NCBI GenBank assembly: GCA_902492065.1
Contig: CABUKE010000009.1
Location: forward strand, 10,318 to 74,317
Length of the DNA: 64,000 bases
Reading direction: 5' to 3'
Source of the DNA: an uncultured Eubacteriales bacterium
Lineage (GTDB): Bacteria > Bacillota > Clostridia > UBA1381 > UMGS1253
Shown in pieces: positions 32,902 to 40,719 of this stretch (position 1 is the stretch's first letter; every line of letters begins with the position of its first letter). Below the pieces are notes generated by a model. It had not been told where the DNA came from. It worked only from the letters and a program-made list of their open reading frames with translations, and made no database searches. Both the position numbers and the translations under genes were made by a program.

Positions 32902-33582
32902 TTACATTTTCCGGAATACGCCGACCACCTTGCCAAGAATCATGACCTCATCCACGATAATCGGCTCCATGGTGGAGTTCTCCGGCTGGAGTCGAAAATG
33001 CCCGTTTTCTTTATAAAAGGTCTTTACCGTCGCCGAATCGTCCACCAGCGCAACAACAATGTCGCCATTGTTCGCCGTCTGCTGGCGCGCCACAATGATA
33101 TAGTCGCCGTCAAGTATCGCCGCCTCAATCATGGAGTCGCCGCGCACCGTCAGCATAAACAAATCCCGGTTCGAGGCAAAGTCCATCGGCAGGGGAAACA
33201 CGTCGCTGGCCTCCTCGACTGCAAGAATCGGCTCGCCCGCCGCAACGCGGCCCAGTACCGGCACCTGTAAATACTCCGTCTCCGGCTGCTGGTTGTAAAA
33301 CTGGTCAAACTCCTTTTCCCCAAGCAGCTCGCCGCCGTCTGTACGGCTGACATTGTATTTCTCATAGTACAAATCCGTCAGCTTCAGCGCGCGCGTTTTC
33401 AGGTCATCTTTTGCCAAAAAACCACTCTGCTCTAACTTTTTAAGCTGCGCGTGCACGGTGGAGGTTGAGCGCAGGTTCACCGCTTCACAAATCTCCCGTA
33501 CAGACGGGGGATACCCCTTCTTAGCGGTTTGCTCATGGATAAAGTGCAGAATTTCTTCGCCTTTGTTCGACGTTCTTGGCAA
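32902..33582 (-). CDS. lexA: LexA repressor
   Basis: TTG 33582 is preferred: AAGGAG lies nine bases upstream, whereas TTG 33591 touches that site. The 226-residue protein has the LexA winged helix (EEILHFIHEQTAKKGYPPSV, then LRSTSTVHAQLKKLEQSGFL), a cleavage site Ala115-Gly116 in VPVLGRVAAGEP, and the peptidase dyad Ser150 in VRGDSMIEA and Lys187 in SATVKTFYKE. It represses SOS genes until activated RecA triggers self-cleavage. Its own promoter carries a palindrome (33650-33663) overlapping the -35, which fits autoregulation. Intact. Confidence 0.96.
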   Translation of the reverse strand: MPRTSNKGEEILHFIHEQTAKKGYPPSVREICEAVNLRSTSTVHAQLKKLEQSGFLAKDDLKTRALKLTDLYYEKYNVSRTDGGELLGEKEFDQFYNQQPETEYLQVPVLGRVAAGEPILAVEEASDVFPLPMDFASNRDLFMLTVRGDSMIEAAILDGDYIIVARQQTANNGDIVVALVDDSATVKTFYKENGHFRLQPENSTMEPIIVDEVMILGKVVGVFRKM

Positions 33583-33607
33583 TACAATCAACTCCTTGAT
33601 AGCGTGG

Positions 33608-33663
33608 GATATACTATATATTCAGTATATCATATCAAACCAGAAAAATCAAACAAATGTTTA
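33608..33663 (-). promoter_or_regulatory. lexA promoter with a candidate SOS box
   Basis: On the minus strand TTGATT (33647-33652), a 17-base spacer and TATACT (33624-33629) form a good sigma-A promoter. The palindrome CAAAC-AAAT-GTTTA (33650-33663) overlaps the -35. A second inverted repeat, GATATACT-N8-AGTATATC (33608-33631), spans the -10. The first matches a site at the same offset in front of the radical-SAM repair operon (43397-43410). Confidence 0.7.
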
Positions 33664-33672
33664 CTTATTTTC

Positions 33673-33701
33673 TTGATTTTTTGCAATTTTTTTGTTATAC
33701 T
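33673..33701 (+). promoter_or_regulatory. Promoter of the cysteine-rich small protein
   Basis: TTGATT (33673-33678), 17 bases, TATACT (33696-33701). It diverges from the lexA promoter; the candidate SOS box lies 10 bases upstream of its -35. Confidence 0.6.
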
Positions 33702-33733
33702 GTGTACATCACATGGCATGGAGGCGGAACAGA

Positions 33734-33904
33734 GTGAAAAGGTGTGTGCTGGAGGATAGGGAATGTACCCATTGTGGGGAGTGCGACCGCTGCGACCTCA
33801 ACCCGGAGAAAATCTGCGACAATTGCGGCAAATGTATCCGCATGCCGGAGGCGGAATATTACGAAATACAGATTGATGAGATTATGAACACGGAAGAAAA
33901 GTAG
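33734..33904 (+). CDS. Cysteine-rich small protein (56 residues)
   Basis: GGAGGCGG (33719-33726 region) precedes GTG 33734. The product has two clustered Cys motifs: CTHCGECDRC and CDNCGKC, followed by an acidic C-terminus (EYYEIQIDEIMNTEEK). The spacing suggests zinc or an Fe-S cluster. Similar tiny proteins occur in Clostridia without a known role. It shares an intergenic region with lexA and could respond to the same signal. A hairpin terminator follows directly. Confidence 0.75.
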   Translation: MKRCVLEDRECTHCGECDRCDLNPEKICDNCGKCIRMPEAEYYEIQIDEIMNTEEK

Positions 33905-33934
33905 CTGCCGGTTTGCCGACAGCTACTTTATTTT
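33898..33934 (+). terminator. Bidirectional terminator after the cysteine-rich protein
   Basis: AAAGTAGCTG and CAGCTACTTT pair around a 12-base loop, followed by ATTTT. It separates two converging genes. Confidence 0.85.
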
Positions 33935-33943
33935 GAGGGAAAG

Positions 33944-35017
33944 TTAATGAAGCGACTCGATGACGTTTTTTGAAAGAAATTCCACCTTTTCAAAGTCCAT
34001 ATAGGGGATGTAGTTCTGCTCAAGCTCGTCGTGCAGCTTTTTCGCGTCTGAAATGGACGCAATGGCGCGTGAGAGCAGGGTATTGTAATATTCCAAATCA
34101 ATCGCAGTGTCGATAGGAGCTTGTTCCGCGCGGACGTATTGGTTCAGGTCAATCGTTTCCGTTACATACGCTTCCTTTACAGTATGATAGGTATTTTTGG
34201 TTGTAAAGAATACGTCGAGCGCGGGCACGTAGATATGCTCAATTTTACTGTCCGGAGACATGGGACAATAGAAGGTCCGGATATCCAGCCCTGCTCCTGT
34301 CAGTAAGCCCGCGAGCGCGCTGAAAAATGTACCGCAGTTCGGCGCTATGTCTGATTCAATGAGATAGACATATTTTGCGTGTGCGGCAAATGTATCAATG
34401 TAATTTACCCTGCCAAGCGGCGTGATTGCGCCTAAGAATGCCTTGCGCTCGGTTCCGTCTTTTGCACAAAATGTTCCAAGACCGAATGTCTTTTTTACTG
34501 CTTCCAGCTCCGCTTTGACGCCTTCCGGGTTTGTGACGGAAAGATAATCGTGTTCAATTTGGTTTTGCAGGCTTTTCGCGGCGGACAGATAGTTGTACGC
34601 ACGGGCGAAACAGCCGGAAATTGCCTCGTTTGTCCGGATAATTGCCTCTTTGCGCGGCCGGATACGGTCCGCGTTCCAGCAGTCGCCGAGGTTGATAATT
34701 TCATCGACTGCACCTGGTGTTTTCGGGTCAACAATATGCGGCGACGTGCCGTCCAGCATTAAAAATCCAATCTCCCTCGCACAAATCCCGTCGAGCGAGT
34801 TTGGATCCGAGGAACAGTGCAGCAGTTCAATGTCGTGGCCAAGGTCGGTAAGACGTTTTGCGACCCGCCGCATAAACGAGGACTTACCCGTGCCGGGGCC
34901 GCCCTTTAAGACGATAATCCGGCTTGCCTCGCGGCTTTTTAATATGTAGTCATAATAGGAATAGAACCCCGCCGGTGTGTTGGAACCGGGGAAGTACTCG
35001 CGTATTTTTGGTGCCAT
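33944..35017 (-). CDS. PRK06851-type P-loop ATPase, unknown role
   Basis: A 357-residue protein starting at ATG 35017, with AGGAGGGA a few bases upstream. It has a Walker A motif (VLKGGPGTGKSSFMRRVAKR) near residue 38, then ELLHCSSDPNSLDGICAREI GF and LDGTSPHIVDPKTPGAVDEI. These are hallmarks of the PRK06851 group, an uncharacterised ATPase family of spore-forming Bacillota in which the ATPase half is often duplicated; here there is a single ATPase half followed by a helical part. Cytosolic. It lies downstream of the SpoIIE-type phosphatase in the same direction, with a palindrome between, so co-transcription is possible but not certain. Confidence 0.75.
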   Translation of the reverse strand: MAPKIREYFPGSNTPAGFYSYYDYILKSREASRIIVLKGGPGTGKSSFMRRVAKRLTDLGHDIELLHCSSDPNSLDGICAREIGFLMLDGTSPHIVDPKTPGAVDEIINLGDCWNADRIRPRKEAIIRTNEAISGCFARAYNYLSAAKSLQNQIEHDYLSVTNPEGVKAELEAVKKTFGLGTFCAKDGTERKAFLGAITPLGRVNYIDTFAAHAKYVYLIESDIAPNCGTFFSALAGLLTGAGLDIRTFYCPMSPDSKIEHIYVPALDVFFTTKNTYHTVKEAYVTETIDLNQYVRAEQAPIDTAIDLEYYNTLLSRAIASISDAKKLHDELEQNYIPYMDFEKVEFLSKNVIESLH

Positions 35018-35078
35018 AACAATCCCTCCTAAGATAAAATTCGGTACAGTATATGCAGGAGGGGTATTTTATGTTACA

Positions 35079-35112
35079 AAAGGCGTATACACAATTTGTG
35101 TATGCGCCTTTA
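35079..35112 (-). terminator. Long palindrome between the phosphatase and the ATPase gene
   Basis: AAAGGCGTATACACAA and TTGTGTATGCGCCTTT pair over 16 bases with one mismatch or wobble. No long T tract, so it may be a terminator or an attenuator. Confidence 0.55.
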
Positions 35113-35126
35113 CATTTTGGTATGAA

Positions 35127-36296
35127 TCAATAGAAATTAATATTGACGTTTTTGCCAAGTTGCTTGAGACATGCTGCCAAATCCTCAATCAGCCGCATTT
35201 TAATATTAATGTTAATCGGCAAATCCGGGTTCTGGTGGGAGGGGTTGACTGCGCGCCCGACAAAGAAGTTAATATCGGTTGCATCCTCCAACAGCAGCTT
35301 ACAAATCAGCGACGCGCCGTCCTTTTTATCCTTCCACTGTACATCCGTGTCGCTGACGGAACAGTAGCTCTGCGCGTATTCAACCGCTTTCCCGATCGTG
35401 AGCACGCCCTCGGTTACGAGGTCGACCCCGGCAATGTGGGCGATTGGCGGAACGTCGTCGTCGAGGTAGTCAATGTCGGGGATGACCTCCTTGCCGAGAT
35501 ACCGTGCAACGAGCTGCGACGTTGTGCCGCCGCATACAATCCGCTTGCCCTCCTTGCCAAAGAACAGCCGCATAATTTTTTCGTCGTCCTCCTTATGGGA
35601 CGGCGGGCCAATCATGAGATTCACTACCTCATGGCGGCGCACCTTCATGGCGGCAATCGTCGTGTCGTCGCCCGGGTGGCCCGCATAGAGGTCGTTGCAC
35701 GCTTCGGCAATCCGCGCGGCCATCGTCTTGGCGCCGATGTCCGGCGTATAGACGCCCTCGGCAAACTCGATAATGTTTTCCCGCTCCCAGCCGAAGTTTA
35801 ACAGCATACCCACCCCGGCATGGATTGCGCCGTCGCTCATGAGAATAAAAATATCGCCGGTCTGCACCTGGAATTTACTTTCAAATATTTGTTTTTCACA
35901 TATCGTTTTCTGCGTGGAGTCGTAGTCATAGTTTTTACCATTACGCAGTACAATACATTTCGGGTTGTCAAACTGCACTAAATATGCCTCGCCGCTTTTG
36001 TTGACCTGTAAGATGGTGAACGTGGAGTACGCCACGCCGCGCACCTTACAGACAGGGAGCGTATGGGCAATCGTGTATACGCAGTCCTCGATCGGCATAC
36101 CCGCCGCCATCATGGTGACAAGGATTTTTGCCGTCAGGGTGGAGAGGATATTTGCCTTTACGCCGCTGCCAAGTCCGTCGGAGAGCACAATCGTCACGTA
36201 GTCCTCGTCGTTTATCGTCATGACGCGGTCGCCGCAAAGCTCCTCGCCCTGCTTGTTCAGGCTCATAAAGCCGCTCTCCAGGAATATATCTTTCAT
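35127..36296 (-). CDS. SpoIIE-type PP2C serine phosphatase
   Basis: GAAAGGACGGG precedes ATG 36296; the product has 389 residues without membrane helices. The first 220 residues are a PP2C/SpoIIE phosphatase: CGDRVMTINDEDYVTIVLSD, GLGSGVKANILSTLTAKILV, GDIFILMSDGAIHAGVG, and HPGDDTTIAAMKV supply the metal-binding aspartates. The last 160 residues (MIGPPSHKEDDEKIMRLFFG to the end) are an additional conserved part of unknown function. It is 45 bases behind the hydrogenase-like gene, so it is probably the output of that sensor: it would remove phosphate from a regulatory protein such as an anti-sigma antagonist. The target is not visible here. Confidence 0.85.
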   Translation of the reverse strand: MKDIFLESGFMSLNKQGEELCGDRVMTINDEDYVTIVLSDGLGSGVKANILSTLTAKILVTMMAAGMPIEDCVYTIAHTLPVCKVRGVAYSTFTILQVNKSGEAYLVQFDNPKCIVLRNGKNYDYDSTQKTICEKQIFESKFQVQTGDIFILMSDGAIHAGVGMLLNFGWERENIIEFAEGVYTPDIGAKTMAARIAEACNDLYAGHPGDDTTIAAMKVRRHEVVNLMIGPPSHKEDDEKIMRLFFGKEGKRIVCGGTTSQLVARYLGKEVIPDIDYLDDDVPPIAHIAGVDLVTEGVLTIGKAVEYAQSYCSVSDTDVQWKDKKDGASLICKLLLEDATDINFFVGRAVNPSHQNPDLPININIKMRLIEDLAACLKQLGKNVNINFY

Positions 36297-36341
36297 AAAC
36301 GAATCCCGTCCTTTCGCTGAAATTTTCGATTTGACACAGCG

Positions 36342-38051
36342 TTATTTTTCAATCGTATCCTCCGCCAAAATCGAATTTTTCAGCTCTGTGAGAGCGATTT
36401 TTGTTTCCGCCGTCGTTTCACCGAGCAGAGAGGCAATCTCCTGGATGACGCGCATCTGCTTTTCAATCACCTTATCGGCGATGCCCGCCGCCTCATTCTT
36501 CATCTCCCGGTTTTTCTCCATAATATGCTCGCGCTCTGTGATGTCGCGCATGATGCAAATGGCGATGTTGTTCGGCGCGTCGTAGACAAAGGTCTGGTCA
36601 GCTACGACGTTATACTCCGCCATATACTCTTTTGTCGTAATCAATCGCTCGTCGCCGTCAAAAACAGACAGGAAATTGTCCGGACTCATGACCAATGATA
36701 CATCCTTGCCAATCACATCTTTTGCGTCGGCAATCCCAAACATGTCGCGGCACGCGTCGTTGATTTGCCGGATTTTGAGATCCTTATCGACCGTAAGGAT
36801 TGCATTCGGCGTTATTTCAATGATTTTGTCAGACAGTGATGCGGCCTTTTCCATCATGTAGGGGAGGCACATGCTGATTTCCGCCTTGCCAAAGTATACG
36901 GCAATCGCTTTGTCGCGGCAGGTCGCATAGCCGCATGTACCGCAGTTGAGCTCGTCTTCCTTCTTCGTTTTGCCCATTTTGTAAAGAATTTCCTCAATCT
37001 GCGCCTCACCGGGCATTACAACGCTGATGCGCTCGTCGCTGATCTGTTTGGTTAAATCCATGTCGGTCTGAATATTATAGTCCTTTTCATAGCATATTTG
37101 TTCTGCGTGCCCGCTTGCATAATTTTCCGTCCGCATTTTTGACGAAAGGACGCTGTGTTTATGCCGCCGGATGGAAGGACCGTTGATACAGCTCCCCGGA
37201 CATGCGCTCATCTCAATGAAACAGTTTTTCAGGTTGCCTTTTTCCAGTTCGCCGATGGCCTCGAGACAGTTTTCCATCCCGTCAACTGTAATATAGGAGA
37301 AGGCCGGGTCCTTTTTCATGGTTTTTAATATCCCGCCCGAAACCGGGAAAAACCGCGACAGATATTTTGTGCTGTCAAGCGCCTCCGGCGCAGCCGGAAG
37401 CTCAATTCCTTCGTCACTAAACCAGTCGTTTAGCTCGTCAAACGTCAGCACACAGTCGACATAGCCGCGGTAGGACTCCGCCTCATGCTTTTTCGAGATG
37501 CAGGGGCCGATAAAGACAACATACGAGTCGGGATTTTCTTCTTTTATCAGCTTTGCGTGCGTCTGCATGGGGGAGAGGACGTGCGCGACATATTTCAAAA
37601 TGCCGGGGTGATATTTCTGAATCAAAGTCACAATGGTAGAACAGCAGGAAGAAATAATAACGTCTTCGGTCCGGTTTTCCACCATCCGCTCATATTCGCT
37701 TTTTACCACATAAGCTCCCTGTGCCGTTTCAGACACGCCGGCAAAACCTAACTTTTTCAAGTAGGAAGAAAACTCATCAATGCCGGAAACGCCATAGCTC
37801 GCAATGAAGGCGGGGGCGATGCTTGCAAACACCTTTTTCCCGCTCGCAATCAGCGCCTTTGCCGCGCTGACGTCGTTGCGGACCTCCTTTGCGTTCTGGG
37901 GACAGACAAGCACACATTTGCCGCAGAGCACGCAGTCGCTCTCAATGACCTGCGCCTGCCCGTCCTTGAGCTCAATCGCCTTAATCGGGCAGTTGCGGAT
38001 ACACTTATAGCAGTTTTTACAATTGGCTTTTTTGAATCTTAATATACTCAT
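36342..38051 (-). CDS. PAS-containing [FeFe]-hydrogenase-like protein (putative sensory, group C type)
   Basis: A 569-residue protein. Residues about 10-60 hold two ferredoxin clusters (CKNCYKCIRNCP, CVLCGKCVLVCP). Residues about 80-365 are the H-cluster domain with its cysteines in SSCCSTIV, GPCISKKHEA and ACPGSCINGPS; these differ from the catalytic consensus (TSCCPGW, MPC.AKK, E.MACPGGC). Residues about 370-425 carry another Fe-S motif (CGTCGYATCRDKAIAVYFGK). A PAS domain follows (about 430-530: ITPNAILTVDKDLKIRQIND). Hydrogenases with PAS domains are thought to sense H2 rather than make it. The ATGA overlap with the upstream thioredoxin-like gene and the phosphatase 45 bases downstream support a sensor-to-phosphatase unit. 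No maturation genes are nearby. Confidence 0.85.
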   Translation of the reverse strand: MSILRFKKANCKNCYKCIRNCPIKAIELKDGQAQVIESDCVLCGKCVLVCPQNAKEVRNDVSAAKALIASGKKVFASIAPAFIASYGVSGIDEFSSYLKKLGFAGVSETAQGAYVVKSEYERMVENRTEDVIISSCCSTIVTLIQKYHPGILKYVAHVLSPMQTHAKLIKEENPDSYVVFIGPCISKKHEAESYRGYVDCVLTFDELNDWFSDEGIELPAAPEALDSTKYLSRFFPVSGGILKTMKKDPAFSYITVDGMENCLEAIGELEKGNLKNCFIEMSACPGSCINGPSIRRHKHSVLSSKMRTENYASGHAEQICYEKDYNIQTDMDLTKQISDERISVVMPGEAQIEEILYKMGKTKKEDELNCGTCGYATCRDKAIAVYFGKAEISMCLPYMMEKAASLSDKIIEITPNAILTVDKDLKIRQINDACRDMFGIADAKDVIGKDVSLVMSPDNFLSVFDGDERLITTKEYMAEYNVVADQTFVYDAPNNIAICIMRDITEREHIMEKNREMKNEAAGIADKVIEKQMRVIQEIASLLGETTAETKIALTELKNSILAEDTIEK

Positions 38052-38296
38052 CCCTTTAATCCTCCGAGGATGTGTTCCTGAAACACCGCTTCTGCGTTCT
38101 GTGGGTTTACACCAGTGACAATTTTATCGTCGACCTGAATGGTGACACCATCCATACAGTGCCCCAGGCAGAACGCAGCCTTCAGCTCCACGTCGTTTTC
38201 CAGCCGGTTTTTTGCAACCAGCTCTTTAAAACAGGCGATAATATCCTTTGACCCTTTTAAATGGCAGGAACTGCCCACACAAATTGACACTTTCAT
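38048..38296 (-). CDS. Thioredoxin-like [2Fe-2S] ferredoxin
   Basis: AGGAGG precedes ATG 38296; an 82-residue protein with cysteines in SICVGSSCHLKG and AAFCLGHCMDG, the C-x4-C and C-x3-C pattern of [2Fe-2S] thioredoxin-like ferredoxins related to NuoE/HydC. Its end overlaps the start of the hydrogenase-like gene by four bases. It likely passes electrons to or from that protein. Confidence 0.88.
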   Translation of the reverse strand: MKVSICVGSSCHLKGSKDIIACFKELVAKNRLENDVELKAAFCLGHCMDGVTIQVDDKIVTGVNPQNAEAVFQEHILGGLKG

Positions 38297-38368
38297 ACAA
38301 TTGACCTCCTAAGTATTTGCGCGATGCGCGTTTCATAATATAAAATGAAAATGATAATCTAACAATAC

Positions 38369-38791
38369 TTATTCTGTTTTTTCGTGTTTCATGCTGTTCG
38401 CCTGCTCAATGGCGCGCAGGCTGTTGCGGATATCCTCCAATAAAAGGATTTCCTCGCTTTTTTTCGCTTCTTCTTCTTTTTTGGCTTCTTCTTTTTTGTG
38501 AAAGAGTTTACTGCTTAATTTCACAAATAAAAAGATAGTCAGCGAGATGATTAAAAAGTTGACGACACTCTGGATAAAATTGCCGTATGTAATCACAGAA
38601 TCCCCAATCTGCACAGACAGCGAATCAAATTTGATTCCGCCAAGAATAATTCCAAACAGGGGAGTAATCAGGTCTTTTACAATGGAATTGACGATTGCAG
38701 AAAACGCCGTGCCGATGATAACACCAACGGCCATGTCAAGTACATTGCCCTTCAGGGCAAAGGCTTTGAACTCCTGCCAAAACTTTTTCAC
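38369..38791 (-). CDS. mscL: Large-conductance mechanosensitive channel MscL
   Basis: AAAGGGG precedes GTG 38791; a 140-residue protein. The sequence has the family signature KKFWQEFKAFALKGNVLDMA VGVIIG (helix TM1), periplasm-like loop with IKFDSLSVQIGDSVITYG, TM2 VVNFLIISLTIFLFVKLS, and a charged C-terminal helix bundle (KKEEAKKEEEAKKSEEILLL, RNSL). It opens under membrane tension and releases solutes on sudden dilution. Single gene, intact. Confidence 0.96.
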   Translation of the reverse strand: MKKFWQEFKAFALKGNVLDMAVGVIIGTAFSAIVNSIVKDLITPLFGIILGGIKFDSLSVQIGDSVITYGNFIQSVVNFLIISLTIFLFVKLSSKLFHKKEEAKKEEEAKKSEEILLLEDIRNSLRAIEQANSMKHEKTE

Positions 38792-38957
38792 AGCGTCATC
38801 CCCTTTGTTATTTTATCTACAAAGTATACATCATCATTATATCATTATTTTTCGACAAAATCAAAACATTTTTTTGGAATTTTCTATTGAATTTTCTATG
38901 TGCAACGCTTATAATAAAACTGTTTTAAAGAAATGAAACAGGGAGAGGCGAGAAAAT

Positions 38958-39788
38958 ATGATTTATCAAAGATTTAATATCTGGGAGGGGAGCGGCTGCA
39001 AGCAGCAGACCGACGCAAACCTGAGCGTTTACATACCGGATAACTCCCCGGAAATTGATATGAGCCGGAAGTACAAAGCGGTGCTGATTTGTCCGGGTGG
39101 CGGGTATCAGGGCGTGTCCGACCGGGAGGCAGAGCCGGTTGCGCTTGCATTTCTGGCAAAAGGGATTGCGGCGTTTGTGCTGCGCTATTCGGTTGCGCCA
39201 GCGCGTTACCCGACCGCGCTTTTAGAGGTTTCGCGGGCTATGTGGCTGATTCGGCAGCGGGCGGACGAGTGGAACATCAACGCAGACGACATCGCCGTGT
39301 GCGGGTTCTCCGCCGGGGGACATCTGGCGGCAAGTCTGGGCACGCTGTGGAACGAGAAGTTTATCCCGGAGGAGCTTGGCATGCCGGAGGGGATGAATAA
39401 GCCGAACAAGCTGATATTGTGCTATCCGGTGATTCTGTGCGAGGAAGGCCGCGCGCACCGCGACAGCTTCTACAACCTGCTGGGCCGCGGCCTGCCGGAG
39501 GAAGAGTACGAGAAGTTCTCACTCGACCGGCGCGTTGGGCCGCATACGCCGCCGACGTTTTTGTGGCATACCTATGACGACGACGGGGTTCCGGTCGACA
39601 GTTCGCTTGAGTTTGCGCTCGCTCTGCGGAAAAACCGCGTTCCGTTTGAAATGCACATCTATCCGTCGGGTGCGCACGGCTCGTCGCTGGCGGATTGGCG
39701 CAGCGCGTCTCCAGAGGCGAAGCAGTATGATATCCCGTACATTACAAACTGGATTGACCATTGTACAAAATGGGTGCTGGAGCACTAA
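38958..39788 (+). CDS. Alpha/beta hydrolase (BD-FAE / acetyl-xylan esterase-like)
   Basis: GGGAGAGG precedes ATG 38958; 276 residues, no signal peptide. Motifs: oxyanion region LICPGGGYQGVSDREAEPVA, nucleophile elbow VCGFSAGGHLAASLG, Asp in HTYDDDGVPVDSS and His in YPSGAHGSSL, a complete triad order. It matches cytosolic carbohydrate esterases that remove acyl groups from imported sugars. Next to an AraC regulator and a GH4 glycosidase, so a role in using an acylated oligosaccharide is likely. Confidence 0.85.
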   Translation: MIYQRFNIWEGSGCKQQTDANLSVYIPDNSPEIDMSRKYKAVLICPGGGYQGVSDREAEPVALAFLAKGIAAFVLRYSVAPARYPTALLEVSRAMWLIRQRADEWNINADDIAVCGFSAGGHLAASLGTLWNEKFIPEELGMPEGMNKPNKLILCYPVILCEEGRAHRDSFYNLLGRGLPEEEYEKFSLDRRVGPHTPPTFLWHTYDDDGVPVDSSLEFALALRKNRVPFEMHIYPSGAHGSSLADWRSASPEAKQYDIPYITNWIDHCTKWVLEH

Positions 39789-39801
39789 AATAAAAAGAGG
39801 A

Positions 39802-39829
39802 AAGGCCACTGCCATATGGCAGTGGCCTT
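39802..39829 (+). terminator. Perfect 28-base palindrome, bidirectional terminator
   Basis: AAGGCCACTGCCAT is followed directly by its exact complement ATGGCAGTGGCCTT. It separates two converging genes and includes the last bases of the AraC regulator. Confidence 0.85.
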
Positions 39830-40598
39830 ATTTATGCGAGTTTTTGGCCCGATATGCGCTGGGGCTGACGCCATAGCGCCGCTTAAACATTTTGGAAAAG
39901 TTGAAGCTGTCGCTGTATCCTGCGATTGCCGCCGATTCAGCTACAGTATAACCGCGTACAAGCAACTCCGCCGCTTTAGACAGGCGGGTGTCGATCAGGT
40001 AATCCTGCATGGAGCATCCTGTTTTTTCTTTAAAAATCTTTGCTAGATACGTCCTCTCTACCCCCACAAGCCGCGCAACGTCGCCGATCGCAATTGGATT
40101 CATATAGTTTGCGTCAATATAGTCGCATACCTGGCGCACATAGTCGTTCGGCGCTGGTGCGGACTCAAAAAGCTGGGTAAAGAGCGTAAACAGCTTTGCA
40201 GTCAAAAATTCCTCCCGGCAGCGGCGCAAACGCTCACATTCGAGCATTTCGTGAAACAGGCTGGTCGACAGTGTGACGACCGGCGGCAGTATGTCGAGCT
40301 GCGTAGCCAGCACACCAGTAAAGCCGACCCAGATATACGACCACGGACGGCGCGTATCGGCGGTGTAGGTTGTAAGCTCGTGTGGACGGATGATGAAGAA
40401 CTGTCCCTGCCGCACCGGGTGCGCGTTCCCATCCCGGAAAAAGACGCCGCAGCCGCGGGTCACATAATGCAAAAGGTAGTAGTCGCGCATATGCGGGCCG
40501 AAGCTGTGCCCCGGCGCACAGTCCTGCCGCCCGCAGGAAACGGGGTTTAAGTCGGAAAAGTTCCTGTTTACAATGGCGCTTTCGTACAGGTCGTACAT
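39828..40598 (-). CDS. AraC-family regulator of the sugar island
   Basis: I start at ATG 40598, which has GAGAGGAGGCG seven bases upstream; the longer frame would run over the divergent promoter. The 256-residue protein has an AraC cupin (HYVTRGCGVFFRDGNAHPVR, FFIIRPHELTTYTAD, WSYIWVGFTG) and two C-terminal helix-turn-helix motifs (IGDVARLVGVERTYLAKIFK, then SAAIAGYSDSFNFSKMFKRR YGVSPSAYR). This is the MSM/Rha-type sugar regulator form. Divergent from the GH4 gene with a 121-base shared promoter region, so it probably controls that gene. Confidence 0.9.
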   Translation of the reverse strand: MYDLYESAIVNRNFSDLNPVSCGRQDCAPGHSFGPHMRDYYLLHYVTRGCGVFFRDGNAHPVRQGQFFIIRPHELTTYTADTRRPWSYIWVGFTGVLATQLDILPPVVTLSTSLFHEMLECERLRRCREEFLTAKLFTLFTQLFESAPAPNDYVRQVCDYIDANYMNPIAIGDVARLVGVERTYLAKIFKEKTGCSMQDYLIDTRLSKAAELLVRGYTVAESAAIAGYSDSFNFSKMFKRRYGVSPSAYRAKNSHK

Positions 40599-40719
40599 GT
40601 AGGACGCCTCCTCTCTAAACAACATCATACCATATTTACCACACCTAATGCAATTCTTTTTTCCGTTTGGATGTGATATTTTATTCATATCAGAAAGAAT
40701 GAAACAGGAGGCGCTTTTT

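Noticed and set aside
33944..35017. ATPase considered as a toxin-antitoxin or defence ATPase
   Set aside because: The sequence signature fits the widespread PRK06851 ATPase group of spore formers and there is no effector partner beside it.
35071..35133. 20-residue plus-strand frame with AGGAGGGG in front (MLQKAYTQF...)
   Set aside because: It lies inside the palindrome at 35079-35112 and the ribosome-like site is the reverse side of the intergenic region; no conserved feature supports it.
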